Source of the DNA: Planctomycetota bacterium
Lineage (GTDB): Bacteria > Planctomycetota > Phycisphaerae > WQYP01
NCBI GenBank assembly: GCA_021798635.1
Contig: JAJZGH010000176.1
Coordinates: forward strand, 1-10,822
Direction of reading: 5' to 3'
DNA length: 10,822 nucleotides
Positions 7,359-10,822 of the stretch are shown here, piece by piece. The notes beneath the pieces were generated by a model that was given only the letters and a program-made list of their open reading frames with translations, had not been told where the DNA came from and did no database searches. Made by a program: the position numbers and the translations under genes. Every line of letters begins with the position of its first letter. The stretch's first letter is position 1.

Positions 7359-7670
7359 CGGGCACGGAAAATGGGGCGCATGCTGGGGAAAAATGCGGGA
7401 AAATGGGGCGAAAAAGGCGAAAGATTCACTAATAAGCAATTTTGCGCTGTAGAAAGTAATTTCTGCGCTGTACACAGTGGCGGAGGGTTCCCGGATGTAT
7501 ACAATTGAGGGCGTTGGCAATTCAGTGTTGCCTCACAAAGTGCTAAGCAGTTTCGCAAAGCAAGGCACTGCGCCAAGTTGATTGAAAATTCAAGTTGCGG
7601 CGATGCTGGGAGCGTTTACCGGCGGTTGTGGCTTGGGTTAGGTTTCTGTTTCTCTGGAAGGAGAATTCTT
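7359..7670 (+). other. Intergenic region with short direct and inverted repeats
   Basis: No gene is visible in these 312 bases. GGAAAATGGGGCG occurs twice (7366-7378 and 7398-7410) in a purine-rich stretch just after the antiporter stop. TGCGCTGTA occurs twice (7443-7451 and 7464-7472), 21 bp apart, with AGAAA-GTAA-TTTCT between them. GGCAA (7516-7520) and TTGCC (7528-7532) form a small inverted repeat, and TTGAA-AA-TTCAA lies at about 7579-7590. Direct repeats two helical turns apart upstream of the PEP-CTERM gene could be an operator, but I cannot name a regulator. No convincing terminator or sigma70 promoter stands out. Confidence 0.4.
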
Positions 7671-8516
7671 ATGTTTCTGCGATCTTCAAGTAGTTTCCAC
7701 ATTCCGCTGGCCGGCCTGATGGCCGGTGCGGCAGCATTGGCCAGCGTGGGCCTGATGTCCTCGGCGGTAAAGGCCGACACGGTCATTCTGTACAGCACAC
7801 AGGGTGACTTCATCACTGGTACCAATGGTTCTAACTTCAGCGGCAACAATGGTACTGGCGGCGTAGTCGTAAGCACGGCCAGCACTGTTTCTTCACCCAC
7901 CGAGGGTGGCACGGTTAATGGCGTCGTCAGCGCCACGCCGGGCGGGACGGGAACGGCCGGCGCTTTGCAAATTACACTGCCGAATGGCTTGGCGTCGGCG
8001 ACCTTGGCTTCGAACTATGAGGTAGTCGCCTCGACGAACGGCAACAATTTTGGCACCGTGACCGGCGGCGGCACTACAGGTGCCACGGTAACGCCTTCCG
8101 CCTTGGCTAACGCACTCGATTCCGGTGGCACGCTTACCCTTCAATACACAATCCCGACCGGCACCACCTATTTAAACCCACCCCGGTTCCTCATTAACTA
8201 TCCCGGCAATTATGATCAGCTAACCGGCACGGCCAGCGCCACAGCGGATGCCAATGGCTTTTACACGGATACCATTTCCCTGGTTGGAGTCGCCAATATC
8301 GCGCAAAGCGAGCAGACTTACCTCCAGACCAACCAATACGGCTACCTGAACTTCGGAATCATTCTGAATGGCGAAGTTCCGACCGGTTCTGTGGTGAATA
8401 TTGCCAATATCGAAGTCCAGACGCCGGCTCCGGTGCCCGAACCGACAACCATCGGCGTGCTGGCGCTCGGTGGACTGGGACTTCTGCTGGTTGGACGCCG
8501 GCGAAAATCGGCCTGA
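7671..8516 (+). CDS. PEP-CTERM sorting domain-containing surface protein
   Basis: This 281-residue exported protein has a signal peptide at residues 1-35 (positive N-terminus, then IPLAGLMAGAAALASVGL; likely cleavage VKA|DTV). Residues 36-120 are rich in Gly, Thr, Ser and Asn, and 120-250 look like a beta-rich domain. The last 27 residues are a PEP-CTERM tail: VPEP at 255-258, a hydrophobic helix (TTIGVLALGGLGLLLVG) and the basic end RRRKSA. Exosortases cut such tails after translocation, and the proteins usually belong to extracellular matrix or surface layers. The start is ATG 7671 because GGAAGGAG (7656-7663) lies 7 nt upstream and the signal peptide begins there; the frame stays open further upstream to a TTG at 7578, but that extension adds non-signal sequence. 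The ligand or structural role is unknown. Confidence 0.9.
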   Translation: MFLRSSSSFHIPLAGLMAGAAALASVGLMSSAVKADTVILYSTQGDFITGTNGSNFSGNNGTGGVVVSTASTVSSPTEGGTVNGVVSATPGGTGTAGALQITLPNGLASATLASNYEVVASTNGNNFGTVTGGGTTGATVTPSALANALDSGGTLTLQYTIPTGTTYLNPPRFLINYPGNYDQLTGTASATADANGFYTDTISLVGVANIAQSEQTYLQTNQYGYLNFGIILNGEVPTGSVVNIANIEVQTPAPVPEPTTIGVLALGGLGLLLVGRRRKSA

Positions 8517-8533
8517 TTTCCATGACGTGACCT

Positions 8534-8613
8534 TGATTCGACCTGCTTGCACCGTAATTGCGCTGGAAGCGCGGCAAATTGGCGCATAGCCGCTTGCGGA
8601 AATGGTCGAATCA
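8534..8613 (+). other. Long-range inverted repeat in the 3' UTR of the PEP-CTERM gene
   Basis: TGATTCGACC (8534-8543) and GGTCGAATCA (8604-8613) form a perfect 10-bp stem enclosing 60 nt. The interior can fold further (AATTGCGC at 8556-8563 against GCGCGGCAAATT with two bulges, then GGC-GCATA-GCC at 8581-8591). It lies between the stop codon and the terminator, so the transcript would end in an approximately 150-nt structured 3' region. Confidence 0.4.
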
Positions 8614-8649
8614 CTGGCCCGACACTTTTAATTTGTATGCCATCAATAC

Positions 8650-8687
8650 ATCGGGGGGCTGGTTCTGCCAGCCCCCCGATTTTATTT
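8650..8687 (+). terminator. Rho-independent terminator of the PEP-CTERM gene
   Basis: ATCGGGGGGCTGG (8650-8662) and CCAGCCCCCCGAT (8668-8680) form a perfect 13-bp stem with a TTCTG loop, followed by TTTATTT (8681-8687). The T-rich tail is on the + side only, so it serves the + strand gene; it has no matching T-tract for the convergent glycosidase gene. Confidence 0.92.
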
Positions 8688-8757
8688 CCGCGGCACATGC
8701 GATCAACACAGATCGCCTGTCGCTTGCGCATCTGATCACGATTCATTTTGGCGCAAA

Positions 8758-10137
8758 TCACGCCGGTCGGCAGATGCGCAGCAGATGCGCACCATGACTG
8801 GCGACGGGCAATACTATTTTGCCGTTAAATTCACCCAAAGTACGCTGATTCCAGACATCCCGCACCACGGCACGGTCAGGTAATCCCAAACCGGACCAGT
8901 CTACGGTGCCGGGTTGCCCATCTTTTTCTCCGCGGTTGAACACGGCCATGGCCAAGTCGCCATTCCGAAGTTTTTTCGCCCATGATTCCAGCGCGCCATG
9001 CTGTGTGACGCGCCTGCCTTGTGCGCCTAAAGTGTCCTGGTTAATGGCCAGCATTTCCGGGTTGGCAATTAACGAAAGCGTCCAGGGATCCATTTGTGTA
9101 AGATCCATCCCCAGTAAAAGCGGCGAAGGTGCTATGCCCCAAAGGGTCATCATGGTGCGCTGTTCATCCATGGTAAAATGCGTCATGCGCAGGCCGCCCA
9201 CCGCGTCTTTTCCAATGTGCCCCAGACAGATCATATCGCAATCCGGCCAGTGGCCCGGGCCGGCGAAACCTTTCCACGCTGCCACCAGGTCGATCATATT
9301 ATTTAACAGCGGCCAGGAATCCCAGAAATCATCGCGGATGCGCCACATGTTGGCGTTATGTTCAATATCTTTGCCTTCGGAAACCGGTGTAGCACCCGGT
9401 GACGTGCTGAACACAATACCGGGGCCGAATTTATTTAAGGCCCGGCGAACGGCATGGATTTCATCCTTATGATAGGGGCGGGACAAATCATCCACCTTAA
9501 TAAATTCCGTGTCCCAGGAATGATACAGTCTGATCAGAGAATCATAATATGCTTGCCCGGCGGGCGTATTGCCCTTTACCCCATACATATCTTTGTTCCA
9601 GCGGCAGGTGCTGTGAATATCAGCGGCATCACGGGCGGTGTAGGTTGAACCTTCAATGGGTGTATTGGCGTGTACCGCTTGGCGCGGAATGCCACGCATG
9701 ATGTGAAATCCGAACTTTAACCCCATGGCATGAATTTTCTGCGAGATCGGCTTAAAGCCCACACCGCCCCGGGCGGAAGGGAATTTATTCAACGACGGCA
9801 GCAGCCGCCCGAATTTATCCATCGCCAACTCGCCGCGCTGCCAAACTCCGCGCGTGGCCTGCGTGGGGTCGAACCAGAGATAGTCGATGACGGCATAATG
9901 GTAACCGCATTGGAGAAGATGCTTTTGCATATACTGCGCATTGGCCAGGTATTGTGCCTCTGTGACCGTGCTGCCATAGTAATCATAACTATTCCAGCCC
10001 ATGGGGGGCGTGGGGGCAAGTTTCCAGAAGGCCGGCTGGGAAGTGCTTAAGGAATCGGCGGCTCGCAGTTGGCCATCGCTTGCAGCCGCTGCCAGGGCCG
10101 CGGCTGCAGTGAGTTGGAGAAAATGTCGACGATTCAT
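8758..10137 (-). CDS. GH27 alpha-galactosidase-like glycoside hydrolase, Tat-exported
   Basis: This 459-residue enzyme probably releases terminal alpha-galactosyl (or a related sugar) residues by a retaining mechanism. The N-terminus MNRRHFLQLTAAAALAAAA is a twin-arginine signal (NRRHFLQ), with likely cleavage near residue 27. The (beta/alpha)8 domain starts at TPPMGWNSYDYYG (43-55). The nucleophile is Asp216 in FIKVDDL, aligned with KFDGC of human alpha-galactosidase A. The acid/base is Asp270 in RIRDDFWDSW, which aligns residue for residue with human RNFADIDDSW. FAGPGHWPDCDMICLG (291-306) is the conserved loop after it. A C-terminal beta domain (about 375-459) ends the protein. The Cys after the nucleophile is absent. 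AAGGAG (10143-10148) lies 5 nt before the ATG. Repeat copy 2 lies in its upstream region. Substrate specificity is inferred from the family only. Confidence 0.92.
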   Translation of the reverse strand: MNRRHFLQLTAAAALAAAASDGQLRAADSLSTSQPAFWKLAPTPPMGWNSYDYYGSTVTEAQYLANAQYMQKHLLQCGYHYAVIDYLWFDPTQATRGVWQRGELAMDKFGRLLPSLNKFPSARGGVGFKPISQKIHAMGLKFGFHIMRGIPRQAVHANTPIEGSTYTARDAADIHSTCRWNKDMYGVKGNTPAGQAYYDSLIRLYHSWDTEFIKVDDLSRPYHKDEIHAVRRALNKFGPGIVFSTSPGATPVSEGKDIEHNANMWRIRDDFWDSWPLLNNMIDLVAAWKGFAGPGHWPDCDMICLGHIGKDAVGGLRMTHFTMDEQRTMMTLWGIAPSPLLLGMDLTQMDPWTLSLIANPEMLAINQDTLGAQGRRVTQHGALESWAKKLRNGDLAMAVFNRGEKDGQPGTVDWSGLGLPDRAVVRDVWNQRTLGEFNGKIVLPVASHGAHLLRICRPA

Positions 10138-10238
10138 CAGTGCTCCTTAATGAAATTGGACTTTCTCTGAGTCATGCTGTGGCGGCGTACATGTTACATG
10201 TCGGGCCAACATCCATCAAGCGTATGTCAAGGGTATTG

Positions 10239-10366
10239 GGGTGTGGCAATTTTTCCGGGCACCCCGCATCAACTCGACCGGCGAGCCGCCGGGTTTATCC
10301 CGGTGGGCTTCAGCGTTCCTGTGAAAAGGCGGCTTTTTTACCCCGCCCGGAAAAATTGCCACGCCC
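10239..10366 (+). repeat. TIR-bounded hairpin-rich repeat element, copy 2
   Basis: This 128-bp element matches 5522-5650 with four substitutions and three single-base indels. The terminal inverted repeats at 10239-10260 and 10345-10366 match at 21 of 22 positions, the exception (T10242/G10363) being a G-U wobble. The internal hairpin is CCGCCGGG (10286-10293), loop TTTAT, CCCGGTGG (10299-10306). GGCGGC at 10328-10333 is followed by six T residues and could alternatively pair with GCCGCC at 10285-10290, a terminator-like arrangement. The 6-mer GTATTG occurs at 10233-10238 and 10369-10374, a candidate target-site duplication. It lies between the second PEP-CTERM gene (stop at 10417) and the glycosidase start, 101 nt from the latter. 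Confidence 0.9.
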
Positions 10367-10416
10367 GCGTATTGTCAAAGTCACTGGTCCGTGTGCAGGG
10401 GCGGTCTAAAAAAGAA

Positions 10417-10822
10417 TCAACGGTTGCCGGTGAGCCTTCGTCGCGCCAAGAGGATGCTGGACGCTGCACCCGTTGCCAAGAGCCACAGTGTATCAGGAAC
10501 TGGAACATTGGTGGCACCGGTGACTGCGGAAATTGCGTTAAGCGAGACATTATCAAACGAGACTTGCGAGCTGCCATTGAGGTAGGGAGCCTGCAGATAC
10601 TGATCCAGATAAATTGTCAGGTCGCCCGACACGCTGCTGCCGGTGGTGTAACTAAGCGAAAGCGGAGTAAAGTAACCGGGTGTCATTTCTGATGGGAGCA
10701 GGTAGTTGAAGGCCAGGGGGGCACCATGGTAATCAGTTCCGTTAAGGAGTGAAACACCGGCGTAGGCACCGTCGAGGCCATCAAGCCGCTCGCCGGCGTA
10801 AACCGTCAAATTGTAAGTTGTA
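10417..10822 (-). CDS. PEP-CTERM-type surface protein, 5'-truncated by window edge
   Basis: The frame runs from the window edge to a TGA at 10417-10419, with no stop upstream of the TTG at 10807-10809 (the edge reads TTYN then LTVYAGERLDG), so the gene starts outside. The visible 134 residues begin with the beta-strand pattern common in PEP-CTERM ectodomains (LTVYAGERLDG, YAGVSLLNG) and continue through GDLTIYLDQYL and SQVSFDNVSLNAI, a jelly-roll-like ending. The C-terminus is a sorting tail: VPVPDTLWLLATGAASSILL followed by ARRRLTGNR. The motif is VPVPD where VPEP is usual, resembling the VPLP-type variants. The protein is probably exported and processed by an exosortase. It is in tandem with the glycosidase gene, 279 nt apart with the repeat between, so co-transcription is doubtful. 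Confidence 0.85.
   Translation of the reverse strand, partial: TTYNLTVYAGERLDGLDGAYAGVSLLNGTDYHGAPLAFNYLLPSEMTPGYFTPLSLSYTTGSSVSGDLTIYLDQYLQAPYLNGSSQVSFDNVSLNAISAVTGATNVPVPDTLWLLATGAASSILLARRRLTGNR

Noticed and set aside
7515..7531. Sigma54-type promoter (TGGCAA ... TTGC) upstream of the PEP-CTERM gene
   Set aside because: Twelve bases separate the GG and GC elements instead of the required ten.
7578..7670. TTG 7578 as start of the PEP-CTERM gene
   Set aside because: The extension lacks signal peptide character, while ATG 7671 has a strong Shine-Dalgarno and starts a clean signal peptide.
10285..10339. Attenuator-like switch in repeat copy 2 (GCCGCC with GGCGGC-T6 versus the internal hairpin)
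   Set aside because: Copy 1 has an A-C mismatch in the terminator-like pairing, so the switch is not kept between the copies, and the adjacent genes lie on the other strand.
5489..10409. Similar short peptides encoded by both repeats (e.g. RRATGFIPVGFS and RRAAGFIPVGFS)
   Set aside because: The two copies differ by single-base indels that shift the frame, and the ends are inverted repeats; the similarity is that of DNA, not a conserved protein.

Overview
The window looks like chromosomal DNA of a planctomycete, most likely class Phycisphaerae or a relative. The clues are two PEP-CTERM surface proteins, an excisionase-type HTH protein with a long Ser/Gly-rich linker and two C-terminal membrane helices, and a small membrane-anchored protein of a type I associate with planctomycetes. 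This placement is inference from gene style; no rRNA or other decisive marker is present. I see no CRISPR array, tRNA, rRNA, integrase or phage gene.

Layout: (1) Positions 1-4264, all on the + strand: the 3' end of a membrane protein, a small single-helix membrane protein, the HTH/membrane protein behind a good sigma70-like promoter, an OmpA-domain lipoprotein closed by a strong intrinsic terminator, and a PmtA-like SAM methyltransferase. (2) Positions 4309-5446, - strand: prfB (peptide chain release factor 2). Its true start is at 5446, and its reading frame is interrupted by an in-frame UGA inside CTT TGA C, the classical autoregulatory +1 frameshift site. A plain ORF call misses the first 24 residues and gives a false N-terminus. 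(3) Positions 5447-5810: the gap between divergent genes, holding copy 1 of a 129-bp repeat with terminal inverted repeats. (4) Positions 5811-7358, + strand: a CPA1 cation/proton antiporter with a C-terminal TrkA-C (RCK-C) domain. (5) Positions 7359-7670: an intergenic region with short direct repeats. (6) Positions 7671-8516, + strand: a PEP-CTERM protein with a structured 3' UTR and a 13-bp terminator hairpin. (7) Positions 8758-10137, - strand: a Tat-exported GH27 alpha-galactosidase-like enzyme. (8) Positions 10239-10366: copy 2 of the repeat. (9) From 10417 to the edge, - strand: the C-terminal part of a second PEP-CTERM protein with a variant sorting motif.

The most notable features are the pair of about 95% identical, hairpin-rich elements (5522-5650 and 10239-10366) with roughly 22-bp terminal inverted repeats. 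Both lie in the same orientation, about 75-100 nt upstream of a - strand gene. They look like a MITE/REP-type dispersed family or a repeated structured RNA element. Functionally the window mixes housekeeping genes (prfB, ion antiporter) with envelope and surface functions (OmpA lipoprotein, PEP-CTERM proteins, exported glycosidase, possible phospholipid methyltransferase). The divergent and convergent arrangement argues against one large operon.
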